A stretch of DNA of 64,000 nucleotides from Nitrospira sp. UBA2082 (GTDB taxonomy: Bacteria > Nitrospirota > Nitrospiria > Nitrospirales > Nitrospiraceae). Positions 42,101 through 50,401 of this stretch are shown here, piece by piece (positions within the stretch are counted from its first letter, which is position 1; each line of letters opens with the position of its first letter). The stretch spans positions 36,004 through 100,003 of the forward strand of contig DCZO01000015.1 in NCBI GenBank assembly GCA_002331335.1, in the 5' to 3' direction. A model generated the notes under the pieces. The model made no database searches. It was not told the DNA's origin and saw only the letters and a program-made list of their open reading frames with translations. The translations under genes and the position numbers were made by a program.

Positions 42101-42539
42101 GTCCGTCACCCATATATTTTGCGATATAGCCGTTGAATCGGCTGATCGCCTCACCACAGGTATCGAGAAAACGTCGGATAGAGGCTTGGAGGTCTTCGGG
42201 GTCCAACCGACGAGCCAGCGCCGTCGAGCCCACAAGATCACAAAACATGACGGTCAATTGGCGTCGCTCCGCTTGATCTTGGCCGGAAGGGAACGGCGTT
42301 GCTTCCGGGCCGGTTGCGATGGGTACAGGCTGAAGACCATCGCTGTCGGCCTTTTGTGACAGGTGCGCGATGGCGCGCAGGAGCCTTTTCCGATGGCCGA
42401 GCAACACACCCATGGAGGCCAAATCACCGTCGTTCAGTTCGGGCAAGACATCCCATGTGATGGCGTTCCGCTGAAATACTTCCCGATAGCCATCGAGGCC
42501 GAGACTGTCCAACCATGTCGAGACGCGATCATCCATCAT
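39141..42539 (-). CDS. SAM domain-adenylate cyclase-AAA ATPase-TPR signalling protein
   Basis: A 1132-residue protein. An N-terminal SAM-like domain (about 1-62) is followed by a class III nucleotide cyclase (about 93-275). The metal-binding aspartates are Asp101 (FCDLVGST) and Asp145 (YMGDGLLVYFG), and the transition-state Asn223/Arg227 lie in NLASR, so the cyclase looks active. Next comes a STAND-like ATPase with Walker A GEAGIGKS (323-330) and CIVEDAHWLD, then a long TPR-rich tail (about 650-1132). The product is probably cAMP. The ATPase and TPR parts likely sense a protein or ligand and gate the cyclase. Confidence 0.93.
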   Translation of the reverse strand: MMDDRVSTWLDSLGLDGYREVFQRNAITWDVLPELNDGDLASMGVLLGHRKRLLRAIAHLSQKADSDGLQPVPIATGPEATPFPSGQDQAERRQLTVMFCDLVGSTALARRLDPEDLQASIRRFLDTCGEAISRFNGYIAKYMGDGLLVYFGYPHAHEHDAERAVHAGLAVIELVKALPREYRPEQEYAIATRIGIATGPVIVGELIGQDIAKERSVFGETPNLASRLQGLAAPNQLIVDSVTKRLVGGEFEFADQGTVALKGFETPVRVWQVLSAKPSASRFESYRSGRLADFIGREHEAALLLGRWREAVDGEGQVVLLCGEAGIGKSRLVRYLRDRLTEERYETIQSQCSPHHTNTALYPVVTYLRQAAGLTGEDSVHTQLHKLDALMGNCGLDDRVTVTLLADLLSIGGDERSQLPNVSPDKRKDMTLEALVQYVQRLADHSPVLCIVEDAHWLDPTTLDLMTRIIDRIRQMRVLLLITFRPDFRPVWAEYSHVTFLTLNRLPRRQSAELIATMTGGKMLPQEVQQAILAKTDGVPLYIEELTENLLETGLLAEGTDSFTLKAPLKDMVIPDSLQALLMERVDRLGPVKEIVQIGAAIGREFTYELLRAAVDVTDKQLNSALDLFVSSGLILQEGERPLSRYRFKHMLVQEAAYNTLPKKSRRFLHARIAKVLEDKFAERVRLEPELLAYHFEQAGLTRPAITYWHLAARRDADRSANVEALNHFNRALVMVKDLPDGPERDASELELLIAQGAPMMTVKGYASQEIERNYLRAKQLSQGNSDSGHHFLAVWGLWVFHLVRGPLVAACDLAEHLLSLAQREQNPDMLIRAHESVGSTYSFLGRFDEAKTHLLAAKSLYDPDRHRSQVQPYTQDPGITARIILARTLWILGEVDEVEVLSQEAIAMARELEHPFTLAFALATGSWIYSTIRDADRTLAFSEEAMALSTKYSFEVTLAWATSFQGWALAEKGDEQGLSRLVEGLSAAQAAGASLNNTFTLALLAEQYLKQKRIDEGLGALSEAQKLVYSQGERCWQAELLRLKGELLLEQSEPSVSAAEQCFTEALRVAQDQHASMLELRAAVSLAGLLRKLNRLDAVQPVLRSVCSRFQERGANPDLIEARKILEQLSV

Positions 42540-42623
42540 GACGGCTCAAGCCTGGATCGGTGAGCGCCGGACACGGAATACTTGCTTCTTGCAGCCGGTG
42601 ACACGTTGATTGATAATATCGCC

Positions 42624-42776
42624 ATGGCCAATGGTTCTTCCCCGACAAAGACCGGTCATCGGACCCTTATCCGACACATAGAACACCGGCTCATCTCGAT
42701 CGGAATGTCGGTGATTGCCTACTTACTCGAAAGAGCCGTACTGCGCTCGCTCAAGCGCGGCATAACCGACCCGTAG
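42624..42776 (+). CDS. possible small protein
   Basis: A 50-residue frame (MANGSSPTKTGHRTLIRHIE and onward) with an amphipathic, basic C-terminal half. It lies in the 270-base gap between two minus-strand genes and has no strong ribosome site. Nothing recognised; it may be chance. Confidence 0.25.
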   Translation: MANGSSPTKTGHRTLIRHIEHRLISIGMSVIAYLLERAVLRSLKRGITDP

Positions 42777-42808
42777 CGCCCGCTGAACCGCCGACAGTAC
42801 AACGCCCG

Positions 42809-44893
42809 TCAACGTCCTCGCATCAGATCGAAAACCAATCCTAGAGTCAGCAGTCCGGCGGCGATGCCGAACGTGACCGGTATCCAATCTGCAACTGTTC
42901 CCGACATGACCGTGAGGGCACTGGAGAGGATGCTGGTTGCAGCGGCAAAACCCAGCGCAAGGCGCCGGCCCGTCCGTCGAACCATATCTTCGAGCGAATT
43001 GGCCTTGAAATTTACCACAAGCTTCTGACCGGGACGAGCCCCGATCAGGTGTTCGATGGCTTCGGTCACCCGTTCGGCTCGTACTTGTAACTTCTGCAAC
43101 TGATAGGCGATCGCTTTGGGATCGAGCGCGGCGCCCATCCGCTTGAACATGACGCGCATCAAGAACTTGCCCGCGACGTCATACGGATCAAGTGTTGGAT
43201 CAAGATTCGCGGTCGCCAGCTGGACCTGCGCCAACGCCTTGGCCGCGAGCGTGAGTGAGGCCGGCATCGGCACACCGTGCCGAAATGCGATCGCGCTCAT
43301 TTCCTGCAGCAGCGGTCCGATCTGCATCTCAGCGAGAGCCGCCTTGCGGTATTTCGCCATCACCTCGCCGATTTCGCTTTGGAACCGCGGGACGTCCAGA
43401 TCACTGCGGTCGATCGCACCCGTCATCATCAGCGTGACATCGCTGAGAAACGCCACATCTTCCTTCCACAGCGCCATCAGCAGCAACAAGAGATGTTCCC
43501 GTACGTTGGCATCGAGGGCGCCGACCATACCAAAGTCGAGAATATAGATGCGGTTCTTCCACCACATGAGATTGCCCGGGTGAGGATCGGCATGGAAGAA
43601 ACCATCGACAACGATCTGCTTGTAGAAACTTTCCAACAGCTGGCGGGCCGCCTCGATCCGCTCCCGGCCTTCCGGCGCCTGGGCGATCGGGCCGCCTTGA
43701 ATCTCCTCCATCACCAATAAGCGGGATGTCGACAGCTCCCGGTACACGGAGGGGACCGCTAACCGGTCATAGTCTGCGAGCACGGCCCGCATCCGCCCGA
43801 TATTGTCGACTTCTTGGAAAAAATCGAGTTCTCGCTGGAGCGATGTGGAGAGGTGCTTGAACACCGCCTCCATATCCACCACTTGATTGAGCGCCGGACG
43901 CTTCCCGACTTTCTGTGCAAATATTTGGAGCAGGGCGAGATCCTGCTCGATATCGGCTCGCGCGGTGGGGCGCTGAACTTTGACGACGACTCGGTCGCCG
44001 TTTTCGAGCGTGGCCCGATGGACTTGGGCGATGGTCCCGGCCGCGAGTGGGTTGGGGTCGATCGACTCAAACACATCCTCCCACGGCACCCCCAACTCTT
44101 GTTCGGCGACCCGAACGACTTCACGCTCGGGCATGGGAGGCACCTGACTCTGCAACATTGCAAGTTCTTCGATGTATTCCGCCGGAAGGAGATCCGGGCG
44201 GGTCGACAGCACCTGGCCGAGCTTTGAGAAGGTCGGGCCCAGTTCCTCCAGCGCCGCGCGTAGGCGTTTGGCCTGCTGACGGCGAATGGAACCGTCCGAT
44301 TGATCGGGCTGGCTGAAGAGCTCCTTGAGGCCATGCTTCGCCATGACCGTCGCGATATGCATGGCTCGTCCCGCCAGGTGAGGCTCAGACGTTTGAGGTT
44401 CACCCTTGGACTGAAGTACTCGCACCGATTCAGGAGCCTGCTCACCCCCGGACAGGAGGGTGTTCACAATGATGACGGTACAATGGGAATTGTGGCTGAT
44501 GCGATTGGGAACGTTGCCGAGTAAGAACTCCTTTCGTCCGGCCATGCCTGAGTTACCGACCACCAGGACATCAATGGCTTCACGCTCAGCGGCGCGGACG
44601 ATGGTCAGTGCCGGATCGGGATCAATCGTGACGAGGGCATGCCCTCGCTCTCCGGCCAACTGCCTGACGACATTGACGAGCTCATCGTTGGCGGCCGCGG
44701 CCCGTGTCTGCTCCGCTGCGCCGAATTCCGTGGTGGCCGGGTGGTGCGGCACGATCACCTGCACCACAAACAGCTCTGCCCCATAGCGGTGGGCGAACTC
44801 GGCGGCCCACTGAACAGCGTGGTCTGCCGTTTTGGAGCGGTCCGTGCCGACCATCACGCGTCGTATGGCGCTGTTGTGGGAAAGACTGTTCAT
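42809..44893 (-). CDS. UspA-UbiB (ABC1/ADCK kinase) fusion protein
   Basis: A 694-residue fusion. Residues 1 to about 150 are a universal stress protein domain (VMVGTDRSKTADHAV and the ATP-binding GNSGMAGRKEFLLGN pattern). Residues about 185-620 are a UbiB/ABC1 atypical kinase: KLGQVLSTRPDLLP, AAGTIAQVHRATL, catalytic HADPHPGNL and metal-binding ILDFGMVG. Two C-terminal membrane helices follow (about 645-690), as in UbiB. UbiB-type proteins support quinone synthesis or lipid handling. The Usp part may tie this to stress or energy state. ATG 44893 has GGAGGGGG upstream. It lies 28 bases after a MarR gene. Confidence 0.92.
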   Translation of the reverse strand: MNSLSHNSAIRRVMVGTDRSKTADHAVQWAAEFAHRYGAELFVVQVIVPHHPATTEFGAAEQTRAAAANDELVNVVRQLAGERGHALVTIDPDPALTIVRAAEREAIDVLVVGNSGMAGRKEFLLGNVPNRISHNSHCTVIIVNTLLSGGEQAPESVRVLQSKGEPQTSEPHLAGRAMHIATVMAKHGLKELFSQPDQSDGSIRRQQAKRLRAALEELGPTFSKLGQVLSTRPDLLPAEYIEELAMLQSQVPPMPEREVVRVAEQELGVPWEDVFESIDPNPLAAGTIAQVHRATLENGDRVVVKVQRPTARADIEQDLALLQIFAQKVGKRPALNQVVDMEAVFKHLSTSLQRELDFFQEVDNIGRMRAVLADYDRLAVPSVYRELSTSRLLVMEEIQGGPIAQAPEGRERIEAARQLLESFYKQIVVDGFFHADPHPGNLMWWKNRIYILDFGMVGALDANVREHLLLLLMALWKEDVAFLSDVTLMMTGAIDRSDLDVPRFQSEIGEVMAKYRKAALAEMQIGPLLQEMSAIAFRHGVPMPASLTLAAKALAQVQLATANLDPTLDPYDVAGKFLMRVMFKRMGAALDPKAIAYQLQKLQVRAERVTEAIEHLIGARPGQKLVVNFKANSLEDMVRRTGRRLALGFAAATSILSSALTVMSGTVADWIPVTFGIAAGLLTLGLVFDLMRGR

Positions 44894-44921
44894 GTTGGCC
44901 CCCTCCGCTAACCACCCTGCC

Positions 44922-45437
44922 TCAACCGCCCTGGCGAAAGCTGTCCCGCAGGCGCAGGAGTAATGCACACGCCTGCTCTACTTCTTGAGAGCTCAAGGCC
45001 CGCTCGAAGAATGGACGAAGGAAGTCGACATGCGCCGCGAAGGTTTTGCGAAAGAGCACATCACCTTTGGCAGTCAGCAAGACCCTTGTAGCGCGGCGAT
45101 CTCCTCGTATCGTCTCCCGCCTGACCAGCCCCTTCGACACCAGACGATCAAGCACTCCGGTCAAGGTGCCTTTCGTGACGAGGGTTCGTGCTGACAACTC
45201 CGAACAAGTCATGCCCTGGGTATCGCCCAGTGTCACGAGCACGTCGAATTGAGACGGGGTCAGTCTCATGGATTTGATGTGCCGGCTCCCCGCACGCGAG
45301 AAGGCAAGATAGGCCTCGACCAAGGGCCGAACGAGTTTGAGGTGGGGATCGTCTTTCAGGTCCGGCAACTCCACAAGCGGAGAATAGTGGGGAAACAGCT
45401 GGACCGTCAAGCCGGAACCGGTCCTGAACCGGTCCAA
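44922..45437 (-). CDS. MarR-family transcriptional regulator
   Basis: A 171-residue winged-helix repressor: MRLTPSQFDVLVTLGDTQGM, recognition helix LVTKGTLTGVLDRLVSKGLV, wing RRETIRGDRRATRVLLTAKG. It is likely a dimer responding to a small ligand or oxidation. It directly precedes and shares direction with the UspA-UbiB gene, so it probably controls that operon and itself. It diverges from the HEAT-repeat gene at 45506; the 68-base gap may hold its operator. Confidence 0.93.
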   Translation of the reverse strand: MDRFRTGSGLTVQLFPHYSPLVELPDLKDDPHLKLVRPLVEAYLAFSRAGSRHIKSMRLTPSQFDVLVTLGDTQGMTCSELSARTLVTKGTLTGVLDRLVSKGLVRRETIRGDRRATRVLLTAKGDVLFRKTFAAHVDFLRPFFERALSSQEVEQACALLLRLRDSFRQGG

Positions 45438-45505
45438 AGGCCTGCCCTGAGCTGGACGGAAGATGCGTTGACGGCCATCGATCCCGACCGTAAGATCCGA
45501 CTCCT

Positions 45506-46141
45506 ATGACGGAACGTGATGCACGAGGGCACGCCACTCTGACGTCGATCATCGTCCTCATCGGCCTTGTCGTGGCCGGAGTGTGGGTCTGGAAACGGCT
45601 ATCGCCCGATACGCAAGCCTATATCGTCGATCAGGCTGTACCAATGGCTATGATCAGTCTGGCGCTCGCTGTCATATTGTTCATCCCCATCAGAGCGGTG
45701 CTTCGCCGCCGTGCAACGTCTCAAGAACGAACCAAACTGCTGTCATTGTTTGAGCGAGAAACCGTTCAAGACAAGAAGCTGGAGATGGCGTTCGCGTTAC
45801 TTGAGATGAATGGGTATCGCATTGATGGACTTGAAGCAGCCGTTCCGGCCTTAAGAGAGCTGTTTATCACAACCCTACAGCGAGCGTTGGGTGACAAACA
45901 GCATCGCATCAGGGGAATGGCGGCCAGTCATCTGGGGGCGTTGCAAGACATGTCGGTGGTGCCGCTACTCGTGAAGGCCCTGGAAGATGACCACGCCTAC
46001 GTGCGTTCCTGCGCCGCGCTGGGATTGGGGCGCCTACGGGCAACCGAAGCACGTGAACGGTTACAGTTCGTGATGGAACAAGATTGGGATCAAACCGCAA
46101 GAAGTAGAGCGAGGGAAGCGCTGGAACGGATGCGAGGGTGA
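45506..46141 (+). CDS. membrane-anchored HEAT-repeat protein
   Basis: A 211-residue protein with two N-terminal membrane segments (about 12-28 and 46-64). A cytosolic HEAT/PBS-lyase-like repeat region follows (about 125-208: IRGMAASHLGALQD, VRSCAALGLGRLRA, ARSRAREALERM). A protein-interaction role is likely. It is divergent from marR. Confidence 0.82.
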   Translation: MTERDARGHATLTSIIVLIGLVVAGVWVWKRLSPDTQAYIVDQAVPMAMISLALAVILFIPIRAVLRRRATSQERTKLLSLFERETVQDKKLEMAFALLEMNGYRIDGLEAAVPALRELFITTLQRALGDKQHRIRGMAASHLGALQDMSVVPLLVKALEDDHAYVRSCAALGLGRLRATEARERLQFVMEQDWDQTARSRAREALERMRG

Positions 46142-46144
46142 AGA

Positions 46145-47005
46145 TTACGCATCTTGAGGCTTGATCTCTTCCGAAATCCACTGAAGCAGAACAATCTCAG
46201 GCCGGCAGTTCAAGCGAAATGGCAGGAATGACCACCCTAACCCGCGGTTGACGTAGAGCCTGTGTCGGCCGGATTCGTGCCAACCGTCCACACGGCCATT
46301 ACATCCGGGAGGAAGCCAGAAGGTGGGAATGCCCGGCACTCTCCACTGGCCTCCGTGGCTGTGCCCGCACAGAATCAAGTCGATGTCGTGATGCGCTTCC
46401 ACATAGTCCAAAATGTTCGGGGCGTGAGCCAGCAGGAGAATAAACCGGCGGTCGGCCCGGGCAGGGACACATCGGAGATCGGCTCGATGAAGAGAGGGAT
46501 CATCGACTCCCACAACGATCAATTCTGCCGTTCCTACCGAGAGCCTGGCGCTTTGGTTCATCAACAAGGTAATCTTGTGCCGGTCGGCCAACTCGGCATA
46601 TTGCGCGACGCTCACGCCACTGTAGTGGTCGTGATTTCCTAACGTCATGTAGACAGGCGCAATAGCGCGCAGCCGCTCGAGAAATCGAAAGAGGTGAGGC
46701 AGACCTTCAGGGACGTTCAGCAAATCCCCTGTGATAAAAATCCAATCAGGGTGCAGTTCGCTCACGGTTTCGACAATACGATCATGCCGTGAATGATAGC
46801 GGTCCAGGTGTAGATCCGTGAGATGGACGGCGCGACGACCGGCAAGAGATGGATGGGTATGGGTCAGAACAGAGACATCATGTTCGGACAAACCCCATTC
46901 CCAATGGGGCACAAGACTGAATGCCCGATAAAGCGGTTCGCTGAGGCAATAGCCGATATACGATCGCACACGATCAGGCCATGACACCGTCTGTCGTCGG
47001 CTCAT
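46145..47005 (-). CDS. calcineurin-like metallophosphoesterase
   Basis: A 286-residue phosphoesterase with all metal-binding motifs: VHLTDLHLDRYH, FITGDLLN, LGNHDHYSG, LAHAPNI and LCGHSHGGQ. The 'lipid A' YkoQ/YaeI-like subgroup has this order, so cleavage of a membrane lipid pyrophosphate is possible. The N-terminal 40 residues are basic-aromatic without a clear membrane helix. Confidence 0.93.
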   Translation of the reverse strand: MSRRQTVSWPDRVRSYIGYCLSEPLYRAFSLVPHWEWGLSEHDVSVLTHTHPSLAGRRAVHLTDLHLDRYHSRHDRIVETVSELHPDWIFITGDLLNVPEGLPHLFRFLERLRAIAPVYMTLGNHDHYSGVSVAQYAELADRHKITLLMNQSARLSVGTAELIVVGVDDPSLHRADLRCVPARADRRFILLLAHAPNILDYVEAHHDIDLILCGHSHGGQWRVPGIPTFWLPPGCNGRVDGWHESGRHRLYVNRGLGWSFLPFRLNCRPEIVLLQWISEEIKPQDA

Positions 47006-47132
47006 TCTCCAACCCGTGATTGGCCCGGTCGTTTCGCCATGGACAGGAAAAGTATACCATGGACATTTTTCTGAACAGTTCTGACGGTTTAGTGACGAGC
47101 AGGGCGGTCACTTCAAGAGGTCCGGACGAGTG

Positions 47133-48179
47133 ATGCAACCGATTTATCCCTTTCTCACCAGCAGCATCCCTGGAATCGGCGGCCATATTCGCACCGTACC
47201 TGAGGACTTTCAGGTCGAGGAACGGCCGCTCTACTTGCCGTGTGGAGACGGAGAACACCTCTACATCAAAGTCACCAAACGGCTGCTGTCCACGCCGGAT
47301 CTCGTCAAGATGATTTCCACCGCCGTTGGCGTGAAGGTGCAAGGCATCGGAACTGCCGGGCTCAAAGACGCACGGGCTGTCACCACCCAAATGCTTTCTC
47401 TGCATTTCGTGACGCCCGAACAGCTCAGTCGCCTGAAGCCCGACGATCGGATCCTGTCCATCGACATCCTGGGACGCCACCGGAATCGGCTGCGGCCCGG
47501 ACATCATGCGGGCAACCGGTTCCGTTTGGTCATCCGCGACATCGCCGATCATGCGCGAACGACCGTGCCCGACATGCTGCAACTGCTCCAACGACGGGGC
47601 GTGCCTCATTACTTCGGCCCGCAACGGCAAGGCAAGAAAGGCGAGAACTATCTCGTCGGCGCAGCATTGCTGTCCGACACAGCCAAGCGGGCGCACCTGA
47701 GCCGCGCGAAGCGGATGTGGTACCTCAATTCGTTCCAGTCGCATCTCTTCAACAACATTCTGGCTCAACGGATCGATTCGATCGACCGGGTCTTTGTTGG
47801 AGATTGGGCGATCAAGACAGAGAACGGCGCCTGCTTTCACGTCGAGACTGCCGAGCAAGAACAGCCCCGCGCGGATCGTTTCGAGATTAGTCCGACGGGG
47901 ATTTTGTTCGGATCACGGGTATCCTGGGCCGACGGCGAGCCGGGACGGATCGAAGAGGCTGTCATGACGGACGCGGGGACGACGAAAGAGGCCCTTGTTG
48001 CGGCGGCAAAGACCTGCGGGTTTCGCGGAGAGCGGCGGGCTTTGCGGGTTCCCTTGGCAGAACTTGACTGGTCGCTGGACGGTTCGGTCCTGACCCTTTC
48101 GTTTACACTTCCTCCCGGCGCCTACGCCACGAGTGTGCTCCGAGAACTGATGAAAACCGATACGATCGCCTCGTCGTAA
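47133..48179 (+). CDS. truD: tRNA pseudouridine synthase D
   Basis: A 348-residue enzyme making pseudouridine 13 in tRNA(Glu) in E. coli. Motifs: IRTVPEDFQVEE, GTAGLKDARAVTTQ with the catalytic Asp, HAGNRFRLVIRD, GVPHYFGPQRQG and WYLNSFQSHLFN. ATG 47133 follows an in-frame GTG at 47130, and either could be used. It is divergent from the phosphoesterase gene. Confidence 0.95.
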   Translation: MQPIYPFLTSSIPGIGGHIRTVPEDFQVEERPLYLPCGDGEHLYIKVTKRLLSTPDLVKMISTAVGVKVQGIGTAGLKDARAVTTQMLSLHFVTPEQLSRLKPDDRILSIDILGRHRNRLRPGHHAGNRFRLVIRDIADHARTTVPDMLQLLQRRGVPHYFGPQRQGKKGENYLVGAALLSDTAKRAHLSRAKRMWYLNSFQSHLFNNILAQRIDSIDRVFVGDWAIKTENGACFHVETAEQEQPRADRFEISPTGILFGSRVSWADGEPGRIEEAVMTDAGTTKEALVAAAKTCGFRGERRALRVPLAELDWSLDGSVLTLSFTLPPGAYATSVLRELMKTDTIASS

Positions 48180-48248
48180 TTTCGAGTTCCATCCGGCCAT
48201 CCCGCGCCTGCGTGGTAGAATGCAGGCACACACCGAAAGAGCCGGCCC

Positions 48249-49493
48249 ATGAGTCTCCATCAAGAAACCGTCCTCCTCAGTGGACACATTATCGACTCAC
48301 TGCTTTTAGCCAAAGTGCTGGACACTATCCTGATGATGGGTGGCACCTTCGACCTGGAAGATGTGCGTATCGGCAAAACACGAGAGGAGCCCTCCCGTGC
48401 CCGCATCGCCATTCAGGCCGGTTCGAAGACTCTACTGGATGACATTCTTAAAGCGATCCAACCCCATGGAGCGGCTATCGAGCGTGAGGCCGATTGCAGA
48501 TTCGAGTCCGCGCCGGCCGATGGCATCTTCCCGGACGACTTTTATGCCACGACGCATTTGCCGACCCAAATCCGAATCCATGGACGATGGGTGGATGTCG
48601 ATCGGATCGAAATGGATCTCGGCATTCTGGTGGACGAGCAAGCATCCGTCGTGCGGGCTGTCCCGATGGGAACGGTCCGCCGTGGAGAACGGATTGTCAT
48701 TGGCCGCGACGGGGTGCGCATTATTCCATTGCAACGGCCACGCGAGCGGGACGTGTTCGGATTCATGGATTCACAAGTCTCGGCGGAACGGCCTCATGGC
48801 CACGTGATCGCCGATATTGCCGCACGGATGCATCAATTGAGAGAACGGCACAGACAGGGCCAGGCACAGTCGAACGTGCTGCTGGCGGGAGGGCCTGCGA
48901 TCATTCATGCCGGCGGGCGAGAAGCGCTGGCCTGGCTGATCGAAGAAGGCTTTGTGCACCTGCTGTTTTGCGGCAATGCGCTGGCGGCCCATGACATGGA
49001 GGCGGATCTCTACGGCACCTCCTTGGGCTACGGGCTCACCGCCGGTCGGGCGGTGCCCCATGGCCATGAGCATCACTTGAGAACGATCAATCGGATTCGC
49101 GCCATTGGAAGCATTGAGCAGGCAGTGGCTTCGGGAGTGGTGAAGCAGGGTATTATGGCAGCCTGTGTCCGGCAGAGAGTTCCTGTGGTCATGGCAGGGA
49201 CCATTCGTGATGACGGCCCTCTCCCCGGTGTGATCACCGATTCGGTTCGTGCGCAGGATGCCATGCGTGCCGTGATTCCCGGCGTGGGTCTGGCCTTGTT
49301 GGTTGCATCGACACTGCACTCGATCGCGACCGGCAACCTCCTGCCGGCCACGGTGCCGACAGTCTGTGTGGACGTGAATCCTTCCGTGCCGACCAAACTG
49401 GCGGATCGTGGCAGCTTTCAAGCTGTCGGTCTCGTCATGGACGCGGCCTCGTTTCTGTCGGAATTGGCCCGGCTCCTGGGGAGACCAGTATGA
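48249..49493 (+). CDS. LOR/SDH-domain protein, probable ornithine cyclodeaminase
   Basis: A 414-residue member of the TIGR00300/LOR-SDH family. The N-terminal half has the LOR/SDH start ETVLLSGHIIDSLLLAKVLD. The C-terminal half has a Rossmann-like region (VLLAGGPAIIHAGGREALAWL) and conserved LYGTSLGYGLTAGRAVPHGH and HLRTINRIRAIGSIEQAV. In cyanobacterial AgrE/ArgZ this domain is the C-terminal part and turns ornithine into proline and ammonia; archaeal stand-alone members do the same. The overlapping downstream gene encodes the other AgrE half. Substrate is inferred from family and context. Confidence 0.85.
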   Translation: MSLHQETVLLSGHIIDSLLLAKVLDTILMMGGTFDLEDVRIGKTREEPSRARIAIQAGSKTLLDDILKAIQPHGAAIEREADCRFESAPADGIFPDDFYATTHLPTQIRIHGRWVDVDRIEMDLGILVDEQASVVRAVPMGTVRRGERIVIGRDGVRIIPLQRPRERDVFGFMDSQVSAERPHGHVIADIAARMHQLRERHRQGQAQSNVLLAGGPAIIHAGGREALAWLIEEGFVHLLFCGNALAAHDMEADLYGTSLGYGLTAGRAVPHGHEHHLRTINRIRAIGSIEQAVASGVVKQGIMAACVRQRVPVVMAGTIRDDGPLPGVITDSVRAQDAMRAVIPGVGLALLVASTLHSIATGNLLPATVPTVCVDVNPSVPTKLADRGSFQAVGLVMDAASFLSELARLLGRPV

Positions 49494-50290
49494 GCCGCCT
49501 GCTCATCTGCCCGCCGGACTTCTTCGGAATCGAATACGAAATCAACCCCTGGATGCGGCTCAGCAATCGGGTCGACCATGAACAGGCCGTCAAACAGTGG
49601 CACGGACTGATGCGCGTCTTTGAGCACGATGTGGGGGTCACGCTTGAACGAATGACACCGGTGGCGGGACTGCCCGATTTAGTGTTCACCGCCAATGCCG
49701 GTATCGTGGTTGACCGCACGGCGGTCGTCAGCCGCTTTCGCTATCCTGAACGGCAGCGGGAGGAAGCGCACTTTGAAGGCTGGTTTCGTGATCACGGGTA
49801 CGAGGTGGTGACACTGGACAAGGAGTTGTATTTTGAAGGGGCGGGAGATCTCCTCGGTTTTCCGGACTGTTGGTTCGGCGGCTATCGCCAACGGTCGGAT
49901 ATCCGCGCCTTTCCCTTTCTGAGCGAACGGTTCCATCGGGAAATCATTCCGCTCGAACTCGTCGATGCCCGCTTTTACCATCTCGACACCTGCTTCTGCC
50001 CCTTAAGCGGAGGCGACCTCCTCTACTTCCCTCCAGCCTTCGATTGCTACGGGCAAATCGCGATTGCCGAGCGAGTTCCTCCGGAACGGCGGCTCTCCGT
50101 TCCGGAAGATGAAGCATTGAAGTTTGCATGCAACGCGGTCTGCGTCGGGAAACACGTCGTCCTGCCCTCCGGTTGCCCCACAACCGAGCGCATGCTCCGC
50201 GCAAAGGGGTACTCCACCCATCCCGTTCCGCTCGATGAATTCATGAAGTCGGGCGGTTCGGCGAAATGCCTCACGTTGGCACTGGACTAG
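49490..50290 (+). CDS. arginine dihydrolase-like amidinotransferase-family enzyme
   Basis: A 266-residue protein of the arginine deiminase/DDAH (guanidine-modifying) superfamily. Visible residues: FTANAGIVVD near residue 68, YFEGAGDLLG near residue 113, catalytic His in YHLDTCFCPLSGGD near 164 and nucleophile Cys in GGSAKCLTLALD at the C-terminus. It matches the N-terminal domain of AgrE/ArgZ, which hydrolyses arginine to ornithine, ammonia and CO2. ATG overlaps the LOR/SDH stop (ATGA). Arginine deiminase or DDAH activity is the alternative. Confidence 0.87.
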   Translation: MSRLLICPPDFFGIEYEINPWMRLSNRVDHEQAVKQWHGLMRVFEHDVGVTLERMTPVAGLPDLVFTANAGIVVDRTAVVSRFRYPERQREEAHFEGWFRDHGYEVVTLDKELYFEGAGDLLGFPDCWFGGYRQRSDIRAFPFLSERFHREIIPLELVDARFYHLDTCFCPLSGGDLLYFPPAFDCYGQIAIAERVPPERRLSVPEDEALKFACNAVCVGKHVVLPSGCPTTERMLRAKGYSTHPVPLDEFMKSGGSAKCLTLALD

Positions 50291-50295
50291 CTGCC

Positions 50296-50400
50296 GTCAT
50301 TCGTTCATCGTCAATCGTCAACCGTCGGAGTGAGCCAGGTGGGATGAACTCCTCCTGCGTATGTTTGCCGCATGACGAATGACGCTTGACGTGTGACGTG
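50296..50400. terminator. hairpin between convergent genes
   Basis: GTCATTCGT (50296-50304) is exactly complementary to ACGAATGAC (50375-50383). Between and around them are repeated words such as CATCGTCAATCGTCAACCGTC and GACGCTTGACGTGTGACG. It fills the gap between two converging genes, like the element at 24186, and probably ends transcription from both sides. Confidence 0.4.
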
Positions 50401-50401
50401 A

